Shown here: piece by piece, positions 50,443-59,444 of the stretch
How the letters are laid out: each line of letters starts with the position of its first letter
Numbering within the stretch: position 1 is the stretch's first letter
DNA from: SLST01 sp046538735
GTDB lineage: Bacteria > Spirochaetota > Spirochaetia > DSM-27196 > SLST01
NCBI GenBank assembly: GCA_046538735.1
Contig: JBKHII010000005.1
Location: 1 to 64,000, forward strand
Reading direction: 5' to 3'
Length of the DNA: 64,000 nucleotides
Made by a program: the position numbers and the translations under genes
Notes under the pieces: generated by a model
What the model was told of the DNA's origin: nothing
What the model saw: the letters and a program-made list of their open reading frames with translations, nothing else
The model's database searches: none

Positions 50443-51725
50443 CTGCGAGCCTTCCACGCGTACGCGCCTACTCCGAGCGCGAGGATGATTGCATTCGGAA
50501 ACCACATCGCCGTGGCCGGTGAGATCGCCGGATTGTTGACCCCGACCGTCTGCCCTGCGATCAGCATGCTCCAGTAGAGCGTGGAAACGAGCAGGCCGAT
50601 TCCGAATCCGACCGCGCGGCCCGCTCGCCGCGTAAGCAGCCCGACCGGGAACGCAAAGAGGATGAAGGTCAGGCACGCGAACGGGATGGAGAATTTCTTG
50701 TGGAACTCGAGCTCGTAGTTGCTCAGAGTTCGGTCGCTGATGATCCGCCGTGCCTCATCGTTCGCGCGTCTGAGCGTGCCGTTGAGATCGGATGTCAGGC
50801 GCTGGAGCGTCGTCTCGCCGTCCCGCACGGCGGTGATCCCCTCGTAGTATTCGGTTGCCACCGTCTGAACGAGCGAGTCAACGAGGCGCTCCTGTTCAGC
50901 GATCCGGTCCTCGAGTGAGGATCTGCGTTCCTGGATGACCTGCCAGACGTCGTACGAAGCCGTCTCTCGGGGACCAGGGTTGCGCAGGCTGAACGTGATC
51001 TCCTCGAGCAGGATATTGTACTCCATGGTGTCCGCTTCGCTGTACGAGAAGTCGCCCCGACGATCCGGTACCGTTGAGTGCGTGAAGACGTCCGACAGCA
51101 TCATTGAGACGATGCCGGCCTGTCCACCGGGTTCGGTGAGCTGCGCTTCGGAAGCCGCGATCACACGCTGCTCTCCCTCCTCGGTCGTGTCCAGTATCAC
51201 GAGATCGTTGATGCGTCTCCCTTCGACCTCACCGGTGATGATGGTCGACTGCTCGTAGTTCTTCACCGTGAACGACTCGAGCTCGAGTTCCGGGTTGGAG
51301 AAGAGCAGCTCGCGGTAGAGCCTGCCGAAGTTGATCGTGCCGAGCGGAAGGAAGTAGTCGTTCATCACGAAGGATCCGAGCGAGAGCACCACGCCAAGGA
51401 TGAGGAGCGGTCCGAACAAGCGCCGATAGGGAACGCCGGAAGCCTGAAACGCGATGATCTCGTTGTCGGATGAGAACCGGCCGATCGTCATGAGCGCGCC
51501 CACGAGCGCTCCGAACGGAAAGGAGAGCGCCACGATCGAAGGCAGCGAGTAGAAGATCAACCGAGCGACGTCGAGCGGTGGTACGCGCCGCGTCAGGATC
51601 TGCTCGGCCAGAAGGAGGATCTGATTGATGAAGAAGATGAAGAAGAAGAAGAGAAAGGCGACGAAGAAGCTGAAGAGGAACTCGCGCGCGACGTAGGTGG
51701 TAATCCGGGAGTAATGTCGCGCCAT
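50439..51725 (-). CDS. lptF: Lipopolysaccharide export permease LptF-like (YjgP)
   Basis: 428 residues. The N-terminal helices (FLFSFFVAFLFFFFIFFINQILLLAEQ) and PSIVALSFPFGALVGALMTIGRFSSDNEIIAFQASGV are the YjgP/YjgQ signature (PFGALxGxLxxxGRLSxDNExxAxRASGxS). The periplasmic insertion is ~200 residues, longer than usual, with a helical stretch around EERRSSLEDRIAEQERLVDSL. C-terminal helices HKKFSIPFACLTFILFAFPVGLLTRR. Partner of LptG. It begins 2 bases after the dut stop. Confidence 0.9.
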   Translation of the reverse strand: MARHYSRITTYVAREFLFSFFVAFLFFFFIFFINQILLLAEQILTRRVPPLDVARLIFYSLPSIVALSFPFGALVGALMTIGRFSSDNEIIAFQASGVPYRRLFGPLLILGVVLSLGSFVMNDYFLPLGTINFGRLYRELLFSNPELELESFTVKNYEQSTIITGEVEGRRINDLVILDTTEEGEQRVIAASEAQLTEPGGQAGIVSMMLSDVFTHSTVPDRRGDFSYSEADTMEYNILLEEITFSLRNPGPRETASYDVWQVIQERRSSLEDRIAEQERLVDSLVQTVATEYYEGITAVRDGETTLQRLTSDLNGTLRRANDEARRIISDRTLSNYELEFHKKFSIPFACLTFILFAFPVGLLTRRAGRAVGFGIGLLVSTLYWSMLIAGQTVGVNNPAISPATAMWFPNAIILALGVGAYAWKARR

Positions 51726-51727
51726 CG

Positions 51728-52162
51728 CTAGCGTCCCGTGGAGCCGAAGCCGCCCTCCCCTCGCTCAGAGGTCTGAAGCTCACCGCCGACCCGCACGAAC
51801 CGTGCCCGACTCACCGGCGCGATGATGAGTTGTGCGATCCGATCCCCATTCTCGATCGTGTACGGCTCATCGGACGTGTTCAGGAGGAGCACCTGGAGCT
51901 CGCCACGGTAGTCCGAGTCGATCGTTCCCGGCGCATTCAGCACCGTCACGCCGTGCTTGGCGGCCAGTCCCGAGCGCGGACGCACCTGCCCCTCGTAGCC
52001 CTCGGGAATCGCGAGTCGCACGCCGGTGGGTATCGAAGCCCGCTCCCGGGCTCCGATCGTGTACGGCTCGCTGAGCGCCGCCCGGAGATCGGCGCCCGCC
52101 GCGTGATCGCTCGCGTAGGTAGGGCCGCGTCCCTCCGGATAGACGGCTGGAATCTCTATCAT
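51728..52162 (-). CDS. dut: dUTP diphosphatase
   Basis: 144 residues, ATG overlapping the pnp stop (ATGA). Hydrolyses dUTP to dUMP, keeping uracil out of DNA. All five trimeric dUTPase motifs are present: AGADLRAA, RPRSGLAAKHGVTV, GTIDSDYRGELQVLLLN, GDRIAQLI, and RGEGGFGSTG at the C-terminus. Its position between pnp and lptF links nucleotide hygiene to the RNA/ribosome operon. Confidence 0.97.
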   Translation of the reverse strand: MIEIPAVYPEGRGPTYASDHAAGADLRAALSEPYTIGARERASIPTGVRLAIPEGYEGQVRPRSGLAAKHGVTVLNAPGTIDSDYRGELQVLLLNTSDEPYTIENGDRIAQLIIAPVSRARFVRVGGELQTSERGEGGFGSTGR

Positions 52163-54345
52163 TCTTCCCGAGAACCGCGATCTCCGGTGTCGCGACCGTG
52201 GTGCCGCCGGTCCCCGCGATCGCCCCCGTGAGGACGCTCGCCTCGATGCTCGGAACCGCCGCCCGACTTGCCGTCCTTCTCGTCGTAGATGAGGCTGAGG
52301 TTCACGCGTCCCATCTTGTCGATCTCGATGATTCGGACCGGAACGTCCTGGTTCATCTGGAGGATGTCGGTGACCTTCTCCACGCGGAACGGGGCCATCT
52401 TCGAAATGTGGACGAGGCCCTCTCGGCCCGGCAGGTATTCCACGAAGGCGCCGAAGTCCACGATGCGCCGCACGACTGCGTCGTACGTCCGACCGACCTC
52501 GGGTTCCTCGAGGAGTCTCAACAGGCTCGCCTTCGCTGCTTCGGCCGCGTCCGCGTCCTTGCAGTATACCGTCACCGAACCGTCGTTCTCGATGTTGATC
52601 GTGACGTCGTGCTTCTCCGAGATGCTCTTGATCGTCTTGCCGCCGGGTCCGATCAGCGTTCCAATCTTCTCCGGGTCAACGCTGAAACTCACGATGCGCG
52701 GAGCGTACCTGCTGAGCTCGGACCGTGGTGCATCGATCGCCTTGTCCATGATGTCGAGGATGTGCAAGCGGCCTCGACGCGCCTGGTCGAGCGCGATCCG
52801 CATCACGTCGGCGCTGACGTTCTTGACCTTGATGTCCATCTGGAAGGCCGTGATGCCCTCGTCGGTGCCGGCGACCTTGAAGTCCATGTCCCCGAGGTGA
52901 TCCTCCTCGCCGAGGATATCCGAGAGAACGACGAAGTCGTCGCCTTCGGTCACGAGGCCCATCGCGATGCCGGCGACCGGCTTCTTGATGGGTACTCCGG
53001 CGTCCATCATGCTGAGCGTGCCGCCGCAGACGGTCGCCATGGACGAAGACCCGTTGCTTTCGAGGATCTCGCTCACAATGCGAAGCGTGTACGGGAAGCT
53101 CGCGTGCTCGGGCAGCACCGCTTCGAGCGCGCGGTGCGCGAGGTGGCCGTGACCGATCTCGCGTCGACCTGTGCCCATCCGGCCCGTCTCCCCGACCGAG
53201 AACGGCGGGAAGTTGTAGTGCAGGAGGAAGTTCTCTCGACCGTCCTCCTCGATGTTGTCGATGATCTGCTCGTCGCGTTGGGTGCCGAGCGTAACGACGG
53301 CGAGCGCCTGGGTCTCGCCGCGCGTGAAGAGCGCCGAGCCGTGCGTTCGCTCGAGGATCGAAACCTCGCTGGTAATGGGGCGAATGTCCTCGGGACCGCG
53401 CCCGTCCGTACGAACCTTCTTCTTGAGGATCGACGCGCGCACGATCTCCTGCTCCATGTCTTCGAAGAGCGCGGAGAACGCCTTCGCGTGCTCGTCGCCG
53501 ATCTGCTCGGCGAACTTCTCCTTCGCTTCGTTCTTCACGGCCTTGATCGCCGCGCTGCGCTCCATCTTGCCCTTCACGAAGCAGGCTTCCTCGAGCTTGG
53601 AATACGCGTACGAGCGGATCTCCGCCGCGGCGGCGAACGTGTCCTCCGACTGCGGGATCGGGAGCTTGTCCTTGCCCGCGGCGAGGCGAAGCTCGACCTG
53701 GATCCGGCACAGCTCAACGATCGTGGGGCGTGCCTTCTCGATCGCCTCGATCAGCAGCTCCTCGCTCACCTGCTCGGCTCCACCCTCGACCATCGTGATG
53801 CCGTCCTGCGTCCCCGCGACGATGATATCGAGATCGGAGTGCTCGAGCTGCTCGTAGGTCGGATTGATCACGAGCTCACCGTCTACGTATCCCACGCGAA
53901 CCGCCCCGATCGGGCCGTCGAACGGAATGTCGCTGATGGTGACCGCCGCACTGGCCGCGTTCATCGCGACGACGTCCGGTATCTGGACGTTGTCCGTTCC
54001 AACAACGGTCGGCACGACTTGAATGTCGCGGCCGAACGCCTTGTTGAAGAGCGGTCGCATGGGGCGGTCGATCAGGCGGCACACGAGGATCTCGCGATCC
54101 TTCGGCCTGCCTTCCCGCTTCAGGAAGCCGCCGGGGATCTTGCCTGCGGCGTAGTACTTCTCGTTGTACTCGACTTGCAGCGGAACGTAGTCGAGACCTT
54201 CCACAGGCTCGGAACCGCAACAGGCGGTCGCGAGTACCGCGCCGCCACCGTAGGTCGCGAACACGGCGCCGTTCGCCTGCTTGGCCATTCTGCCGGTCTC
54301 AAGGACCAGTTCGGTGCCGTTGATTGTGAGACTTACACGATGCAT
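52159..54345 (-). CDS. pnp: Polyribonucleotide nucleotidyltransferase
   Basis: 728 residues; ATG 54345 with AGAAGGT upstream is chosen over an in-frame ATG 27 bases earlier. A 3'-to-5' phosphorolytic exoribonuclease. Two RNase PH-like domains (first: DRPMRPLF, second: HGSALFTRGETQALAVVTLGT, GTGRREIGHGHLAHRALE), KH domain (VDPEKIGTLIGPGGKTIKSI) and S1 domain (VRRIVDFGAFVEYLPGREGLVHISKMA), then a Gly/Arg/Asp-rich tail (RGERPHGGDRGDRRHHGRD). The 123-base gap to rpsO contains a hairpin, reminiscent of the RNase III site that controls pnp in enterobacteria. Confidence 0.98.
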   Translation of the reverse strand: MHRVSLTINGTELVLETGRMAKQANGAVFATYGGGAVLATACCGSEPVEGLDYVPLQVEYNEKYYAAGKIPGGFLKREGRPKDREILVCRLIDRPMRPLFNKAFGRDIQVVPTVVGTDNVQIPDVVAMNAASAAVTISDIPFDGPIGAVRVGYVDGELVINPTYEQLEHSDLDIIVAGTQDGITMVEGGAEQVSEELLIEAIEKARPTIVELCRIQVELRLAAGKDKLPIPQSEDTFAAAAEIRSYAYSKLEEACFVKGKMERSAAIKAVKNEAKEKFAEQIGDEHAKAFSALFEDMEQEIVRASILKKKVRTDGRGPEDIRPITSEVSILERTHGSALFTRGETQALAVVTLGTQRDEQIIDNIEEDGRENFLLHYNFPPFSVGETGRMGTGRREIGHGHLAHRALEAVLPEHASFPYTLRIVSEILESNGSSSMATVCGGTLSMMDAGVPIKKPVAGIAMGLVTEGDDFVVLSDILGEEDHLGDMDFKVAGTDEGITAFQMDIKVKNVSADVMRIALDQARRGRLHILDIMDKAIDAPRSELSRYAPRIVSFSVDPEKIGTLIGPGGKTIKSISEKHDVTINIENDGSVTVYCKDADAAEAAKASLLRLLEEPEVGRTYDAVVRRIVDFGAFVEYLPGREGLVHISKMAPFRVEKVTDILQMNQDVPVRIIEIDKMGRVNLSLIYDEKDGKSGGGSEHRGERPHGGDRGDRRHHGRDTGDRGSREE

Positions 54346-54388
54346 TCGTTTACCTTCTTGCTTGTGCTGCACTCTGGGAGGACCACGG

Positions 54389-54416
54389 GCGGCGCACGGC
54401 TTGATGTGCGTGCCGC
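54389..54416. promoter_or_regulatory. Hairpin in the rpsO-pnp gap
   Basis: Two-part stem: GCGG (54389-54392) with CCGC (54413-54416) and CGCAC (54393-54397) with GTGCG (54406-54410); 8-base loop and a 2-base bulge. On the minus-strand transcript it lies 53 bases after rpsO and 44 before the pnp ATG. By analogy with the rpsO-pnp RNase III site it may be a processing or autoregulatory element. No U-tract. Confidence 0.45.
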
Positions 54417-54468
54417 TCCGGCGTGCGTCGAGTCGAAGTTACGGCGAAGCCCGGCTCCGACGTGCTCT

Positions 54469-54738
54469 CTACTTGCGAATCCCGAGCTTCTGGATGAGGG
54501 ACCGGTACTTCTCGAGGTCCTTCTTTGCGAGATAGTCGAGCAGCCGTCGCCGCTGACCCACGAGCTGCAGCAGGCCGCGCCTCGAGTTGTGATCCTTCGA
54601 GTGGGTCTTGAAGTGTTCAGTCAGTTCTTTGATTCGTTCGGTCAGCAGAGCGATCTGAACCTCGGTTCGGCCCGTATCCTTGGCGTCCGAACCGAACTCG
54701 GCAACGATTTCGCTCTTGCGCTCCTTGGTCAAGGGCAT
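54469..54738 (-). CDS. rpsO: 30S ribosomal protein S15
   Basis: 89 residues, the standard length. Early-assembly 16S rRNA-binding protein. GSDAKDTGRTEVQIALLTERIKELTEHFKTHSKDHNSRRGLL is the S15 helical signature with the RNA-binding HxxDHxSRRGL motif. It lies 12 bases after ribF in the rimP/nusA/infB operon. Confidence 0.98.
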   Translation of the reverse strand: MPLTKERKSEIVAEFGSDAKDTGRTEVQIALLTERIKELTEHFKTHSKDHNSRRGLLQLVGQRRRLLDYLAKKDLEKYRSLIQKLGIRK

Positions 54739-54750
54739 GAAACGTACTCC

Positions 54751-55551
54751 TTACTCGTAAAACCTGCGATCTTTGATGACAATATATCGAATAGTGTCGC
54801 CTGCTGCCAGAGGCCAGCTCAAGTAATTTCTTCCTATCTGGAGTTCGACGCTGTGCTCCCGCGTCCCCACGAGTACCGCGTCATAGCTTCCCGGGGGCGG
54901 CACGATCTGTCCACCGGCAGGCAGCAGACGCGTCTGCGTCATGGCAAGGGAGGCTCGTCCCGCACGCCGCTCCACTCGTTCCCGCCCGATGTCGAGCGCG
55001 TACGGCCGCCCGAGCATTCGCTCTGCGTCACGGATGCTCCCACGCAGGATCAGGTTCCTGATTCGCGTGCTCGACACCGTATCGGACTCCAACGTGACCG
55101 GAGCGACCTCGAGAACCTCCACGCTCGACCCCGCGAAGTGCTCCTTGATCGCAGCTACGTCGGTATCGAGACGGTGGCCGCAACGGAAATCGTGACCCAC
55201 GACGAGTCGCCTCAGGTCGAACCGCGCGCCGAGGTCCCGCAGGAAACGGCGCCCGGGCGTGTTGCGGAACTCACTCGTGAAGTCGACGAAGACCGCGATC
55301 CGCACGCCGAGCGCGTGGAGTACCTCGCGACGCTGTGGAAGGCTCATGATGAAGCCCGGCACCCGGCCCTGGACCAACAGCTCGGAGGGGTGTCGCTCGA
55401 ACGTCACCACGACGGGAGTCCACGGGCTGTCCACGACCCTGCGGATGAGCTCCTGGTGTCCGGCGTGCAGGCCGTCGAAGACGCCGATCGTGACCGCACA
55501 CGGCTCGTTGGCGAAGCGGTCGCCCGGGTCGTGCCAGGATACCTCGGTCAC
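54751..55551 (-). CDS. ribF: FAD synthetase-type RibF, riboflavin kinase domain not evident
   Basis: 266 residues, overlapping truB by ATGA. The N-terminal nucleotidyltransferase (FMN adenylyltransferase) domain is complete: GVFDGLHAGHQEL, VVTFERHP, GHDFRCGHR (where VGxDFRFG is usual), VSSTRIRNLI. After residue ~185 the sequence has PYALDIGRERVERRAGRASL then ~60 residues lacking the flavokinase GxxxGxPTANL and FGxxxxNxVE motifs. The normal bifunctional RibF is ~310 residues. So it may make FAD from FMN but not FMN from riboflavin, or the kinase is highly diverged. Confidence 0.85.
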   Translation of the reverse strand: MTEVSWHDPGDRFANEPCAVTIGVFDGLHAGHQELIRRVVDSPWTPVVVTFERHPSELLVQGRVPGFIMSLPQRREVLHALGVRIAVFVDFTSEFRNTPGRRFLRDLGARFDLRRLVVGHDFRCGHRLDTDVAAIKEHFAGSSVEVLEVAPVTLESDTVSSTRIRNLILRGSIRDAERMLGRPYALDIGRERVERRAGRASLAMTQTRLLPAGGQIVPPPGSYDAVLVGTREHSVELQIGRNYLSWPLAAGDTIRYIVIKDRRFYE

Positions 55552-56468
55552 GACTCTCCTCCCCGTGGGAAGACGATATCGTAGACGAAGCCGTCTTCCT
55601 CCATCCGGCCGATCGCGAGCGCCTCGCCGTGGTGCGTGAGGACGATCGTTGTCGCCGCGGTGGGCAAGGAGCCCGAGGGATCGAGATCAGACGCCGCGAT
55701 TCTGCGCCCGTTGGACGCGGAGAGCGCCGTTGCATCGCCGACCGCCACCGACGCGACGTTCGGAAGACGCTCGAGGACGCGCGCGATCTCGTTGAGATGC
55801 CGCGGGATCTGCAAGCCGTCTGCCGGGACCGCCTCCCCGACTCCGAACGGCCCAATCTCGGTTCGCCGCAGCTCGCCCACGTGGGCGGAGCTACCGACCG
55901 CGCGTCCGAGGTCCCGTGCAATCGACCGGATATAGGTCCCGGCCGAGCACGCAATCTCGAGCCGGAGCGACTTCAGCAGGCCGTGTTCCGTTGCTTCGTC
56001 TACCAGGCGCAGGTCGTGGACCGTGACGCTGCGGGTGGCGAGCCGCGGCTCTTCTCCCCGGCGCGCGATTTCGTGTGCCCGCCGTCCGTCTACATGGACC
56101 GCCGAGAACGCCGGGGGCAGTTGTTCGATCTCGCCCCGAAAGGTATCGAGTGCCGCCCGGACGCGGGCGGCGGACGGGAGATCGGTCTCGCGGGTCGGCG
56201 AGCCGGTACGGTCGTCCGTATCGGTCTCGCTCCCGAAGACGAACAGCGCGTCGTATCGTTTCGGGAGGCCGTTGAAGTAGCGTGCGGTTCGCGTTGCCGG
56301 TCCTACGAGCGCGAGAAGAAGCCCCGTGGCAAAGGGGTCGAGCGTGCCCGTGTGACCCACCTTTCGCGTGCCCACCGCGCGTTTGACGGCGCCGAGCGCT
56401 GAGAACGACGTGATTCCACCCGCTTTGTCGATGAAGACGGCGCCGATCGGTGCTCGTCGCTCTGCCAT
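55548..56468 (-). CDS. truB: tRNA pseudouridine(55) synthase TruB
   Basis: 306 residues. Makes psi55 in the T loop. Motif I KAGGITSFSALGAVKRAVGTRKVGHTGTLDPFATGLL has the catalytic Asp in GTLDP (residue ~44). Further blocks: KRYDALFVFGSETDTDD, QLPPAFSAVHVDGRRAHEIAR, SAGTYIRSIARDLG, VGELRRTEIGPF. A C-terminal PUA-like extension (~240-306) is short. It overlaps ribF by 4 bases downstream; rbfA ends 35 bases upstream on the same strand. Confidence 0.97.
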   Translation of the reverse strand: MAERRAPIGAVFIDKAGGITSFSALGAVKRAVGTRKVGHTGTLDPFATGLLLALVGPATRTARYFNGLPKRYDALFVFGSETDTDDRTGSPTRETDLPSAARVRAALDTFRGEIEQLPPAFSAVHVDGRRAHEIARRGEEPRLATRSVTVHDLRLVDEATEHGLLKSLRLEIACSAGTYIRSIARDLGRAVGSSAHVGELRRTEIGPFGVGEAVPADGLQIPRHLNEIARVLERLPNVASVAVGDATALSASNGRRIAASDLDPSGSLPTAATTIVLTHHGEALAIGRMEEDGFVYDIVFPRGGES

Positions 56469-56503
56469 GGCTAATCCGTGGGCTTCGTAGCCGACCGAGC
56501 TTC

Positions 56504-56860
56504 CTACGAAGGCTGCGAGACGCTGGTATCGATCGTTCGGTTGATCTCGAATCCGTCCTCGATGCTGTGATCGGTGACGAACGTCAGCTTCGGCGTCTCA
56601 CGGAACTTCAGCTTTCGTCCGATACGTTGCTGGATGAAGCCGGCGGCGTGATTCAGACCGTGCACCGCCGATTCAAGCTCGTTGCGCTCCTTGAACCCCG
56701 ATACGCGCACCTTGGCGTATGCGAGGTCCTTGGAGACGCTCACCCCGCTCACCGAGACCATGGAATCCACGCGAGGATCCTTGATCTCGTTTCGCAGGAT
56801 GAGCGAGCTGATCTCTTCTCGCAGCAGGCTCTCGACCCGCCGTAGACGTACGTTAGCCAT
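56504..56860 (-). CDS. rbfA: Ribosome-binding factor A
   Basis: 118 residues from the ATG at 56860, overlapping infB by 8 bases. A KH-fold maturation factor that binds the 16S 5' end of late 30S particles. RRVESLLREEISSLILRNEIKDPRV is the N-terminal signature and VSVSKDLAYAKVRVSGF, AAGFIQQRIGRKLKFRETPKLTFVTDHSIEDG complete the domain. Longer reads to 56956 fall in the infB coding region. Confidence 0.96.
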   Translation of the reverse strand: MANVRLRRVESLLREEISSLILRNEIKDPRVDSMVSVSGVSVSKDLAYAKVRVSGFKERNELESAVHGLNHAAGFIQQRIGRKLKFRETPKLTFVTDHSIEDGFEINRTIDTSVSQPS

Positions 56861-59420
56861 TCGTATCCTCGAGCGTCTTGGCGATCTCTTCCATCTCGAA
56901 GACCTCGAGCTGGTCGCCGGTCTTGAGGTCGTTGTAGTTCTCGACCCCCACACCACACTCGTAGCCGGCGTCGACTTCCCGGGCGTCGTCCTTGAAGCGC
57001 TTGAGGCTGGATACCTTGCCGGTATAGACCTCCACGCCGTCGCGGATGACGTGAACGCTGGAATTGCGCTTGATCGTGCCGCTCGTGACGTAACATCCGG
57101 CGATCACGCCGATCTTGGGCACCTTGAAGGTGTCGCGGACCTCGACCTGACCAATCGTCTTCTCCTTGTAGTCCGGAGCGAGCATGCCTTCCATCGCGTT
57201 GCGGATATCGTCCACCACATCGTAGATGATGTTGTACTTGCGAATCTCCACCTTCTCCAGATCCGCGAGCTGCTGCGCGCTCGGGGTTGGACGAACGTGG
57301 AAGCCGATGACGATCGCCTCGCTCGCGGCCGCAAGTCGGATATCGTCGTCGTTGATCGCGCCGGCTGCCGCTCGAATGACCGAGAGGCGGATCGCCTTGG
57401 TCGAGAGCTTCTCCAGGCTCGCCTGGATCGCCTCCACCGAGCCGTGCACGTCGCCCTTGATGATGACGCGCAACTCGTCGACCTCACCCTCCTGGATACT
57501 GTCGTAGAGGTTGTCGAGCGTGATCTTCTTGACGTTGCGCGCTTCCTCGACCTTGCGAAGCTCCTGGCGCTTGTCACCGACCTGTCGTGCAACCTTCTCG
57601 TTCTCGGTAACCTGGAACGGATCGCCGGCCTGCGGGATACCGGTGAATCCGAGGATCTCAACGGGCATCGCCGGGCCGGCTTCGGTGACGCGTTCGCCGC
57701 GATCGTTGAACATGCTCCGAACCTTGCCGGGATAGACGCCCGCGACGAAGCTGTCTCCGATCTTCAGCGTTCCGCGCTGGATGAGTACCGTGGAGACGGT
57801 ACCGCGGCCCGGATCGATTCGGCTCTCGATGATCGTACCCTCGGCGTCGCGCTTGAAGTTCGCCTTGAGCTCGAGGAGCTCCGACTGGAGCAGGATCGTC
57901 TCGAGTAGATCGTCGATACCGGTCCCCTTGAGCGCGGATACCTCCACGAAGAGTGTGCTTCCGCCCCAGTCTTCGGGCATGAGGTCGAGGTCCGAGAGCT
58001 GCTGCTTCACACGGTCGGGGTTCGCGTCTGGAAGATCGACCTTGTTGATCGCTACGATGATCGGCACTTTCGCCGCCCGGGCGTGGTCGATCGCCTCCCT
58101 CGTCTGCGGCATCACGCCGTCGTTGGCTGCGACGACAAGGATCACGATGTCCGTGATCTGCGCGCCGCGGGAGCGCATCAGCGAGAACGCTTCGTGACCC
58201 GGCGTGTCGAGGAACGTCACCTGCTGATCGTCCCTCACCGTTACCTGATACGCGCCGATGTGCTGCGTGATCCCGCCGAACTCGCCCGCCACCACGTCCG
58301 CGGAGCGAATCGTATCGAGGAGCTTCGTCTTTCCGTGGTCAACGTGGCCCATGATCGTTACGACCGGCGGCCGGATGACCATGTCTTCTTCGTTGTCTTC
58401 GGCGGTCTCGATGATCGTCTCGTCGTACAGCGAGACGATGTTCACCTTGCAGCCGTACTCCTCGGCGAGGAGCGTGGCCGTGTCGGCGTCGATCTGCTGG
58501 TTGATCGTCACCATCATGCCCATAGCCATCAACCTGCCGATGAGGTCGGAGGCCTTGAGGTTCATCTTGCGGGCCAGCTCGCTGACCGTGATGACCTCCA
58601 TGATGTCGATCTCCTTCGGAATCGGGTTTGCACGAGGAGCAGACTTCTTCTGCTTGTAGTGGATCTCCTTCTCCTGGTGCTTATCCCGCCGCGGGTATTC
58701 CCGCTTCTTCGACTTGTAGAACTTCTTGCCGCCCGGCTTCTTGTCTTCGGCCGGAGGTGGTCCACCGGGTCGCGGCGCGCCCGGGCGCGCCGGGGCGCCG
58801 GGCCGCGCCGGGGCGCGGAAGGAGCGTGCCGGGCCGCCCGGACGGGGTCCGCCGGTGCGTCCGCCGCCCGGTCCACCGGTACGGCCTTCGCTTCGCGGTG
58901 AGCGGGCGCCGGGCTGGCCGGTGCCCCGACCGGTCCGAACGGACTCGCGGACCGAGGGCGGCGGTTCCTGGAAATTGCTCACGGTGAAGCGATTCCGCTT
59001 CTCCGGACCCGGCTCCTTCTTGGCCGGGGCCGCGTCCTGTTTGGGAGCGGCCTTCTCCTTGGGCGCCGCCTGCTCCTCGGGCTTCTCGGCCTGTGGAGAC
59101 GGCAGCTCGGCCTTTGGTGCTGCGGTTGCAGACTCGGTCACCGATTCGTCCGCCGGCTGTTGCCGCCGAGTCTTTGCCTGTTCTCGGACGGAGGGCGGTA
59201 CTTCGTCGGCTTTGCGCACCACAGACGGCTTATAGTCGCTCGTGGACGGGGATTGCGCTGTCGGCTTTTCGGTTGCCTTCTTGGGCTTTGCCTTGGTCGC
59301 CTTGCGTCGCACGACAACACGGACCTTCTTCCGGTCCTCGTCCGCGTGCGAATCGTGTTCGTCCTTGCGATGCTTTATGAGAGTCGTCTTTGGCTTCTGC
59401 TTATCCTGGTCTTCTGCCAT
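56853..59420 (-). CDS. infB: Translation initiation factor IF-2
   Basis: 855 residues. Brings initiator tRNA to the 30S and promotes subunit joining. N-terminal ~270 residues are Lys/Glu-rich then a Gly/Pro/Arg-rich stretch (GGRTGGPRPGGPARSFRAPA), likely disordered, then IF2-N (ITVSELARKMNLKASDLIGRLMAMGMM). The G domain has GHVDHGKT (near residue 357), DTPGHEAF and NKVDLPD; domains II-IV follow to RFKDDAREVDAGYECGVG. It must also serve any leaderless mRNAs, where IF-2 is known to help. Lies 24 bases after nusA. Confidence 0.98.
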   Translation of the reverse strand: MAEDQDKQKPKTTLIKHRKDEHDSHADEDRKKVRVVVRRKATKAKPKKATEKPTAQSPSTSDYKPSVVRKADEVPPSVREQAKTRRQQPADESVTESATAAPKAELPSPQAEKPEEQAAPKEKAAPKQDAAPAKKEPGPEKRNRFTVSNFQEPPPSVRESVRTGRGTGQPGARSPRSEGRTGGPGGGRTGGPRPGGPARSFRAPARPGAPARPGAPRPGGPPPAEDKKPGGKKFYKSKKREYPRRDKHQEKEIHYKQKKSAPRANPIPKEIDIMEVITVSELARKMNLKASDLIGRLMAMGMMVTINQQIDADTATLLAEEYGCKVNIVSLYDETIIETAEDNEEDMVIRPPVVTIMGHVDHGKTKLLDTIRSADVVAGEFGGITQHIGAYQVTVRDDQQVTFLDTPGHEAFSLMRSRGAQITDIVILVVAANDGVMPQTREAIDHARAAKVPIIVAINKVDLPDANPDRVKQQLSDLDLMPEDWGGSTLFVEVSALKGTGIDDLLETILLQSELLELKANFKRDAEGTIIESRIDPGRGTVSTVLIQRGTLKIGDSFVAGVYPGKVRSMFNDRGERVTEAGPAMPVEILGFTGIPQAGDPFQVTENEKVARQVGDKRQELRKVEEARNVKKITLDNLYDSIQEGEVDELRVIIKGDVHGSVEAIQASLEKLSTKAIRLSVIRAAAGAINDDDIRLAAASEAIVIGFHVRPTPSAQQLADLEKVEIRKYNIIYDVVDDIRNAMEGMLAPDYKEKTIGQVEVRDTFKVPKIGVIAGCYVTSGTIKRNSSVHVIRDGVEVYTGKVSSLKRFKDDAREVDAGYECGVGVENYNDLKTGDQLEVFEMEEIAKTLEDTNG

Positions 59421-59444
59421 ACAGCTCCTTCGGCTTCCGCGGCA

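Noticed and set aside
52198..55584. Long open frame on the plus strand across pnp, rpsO and ribF (1128 codons)
   Set aside because: It is the mirror of the G+C-rich, codon-biased minus-strand genes, which carry unmistakable PNPase, S15 and RibF motifs. It has no recognisable domain and no ribosome site.
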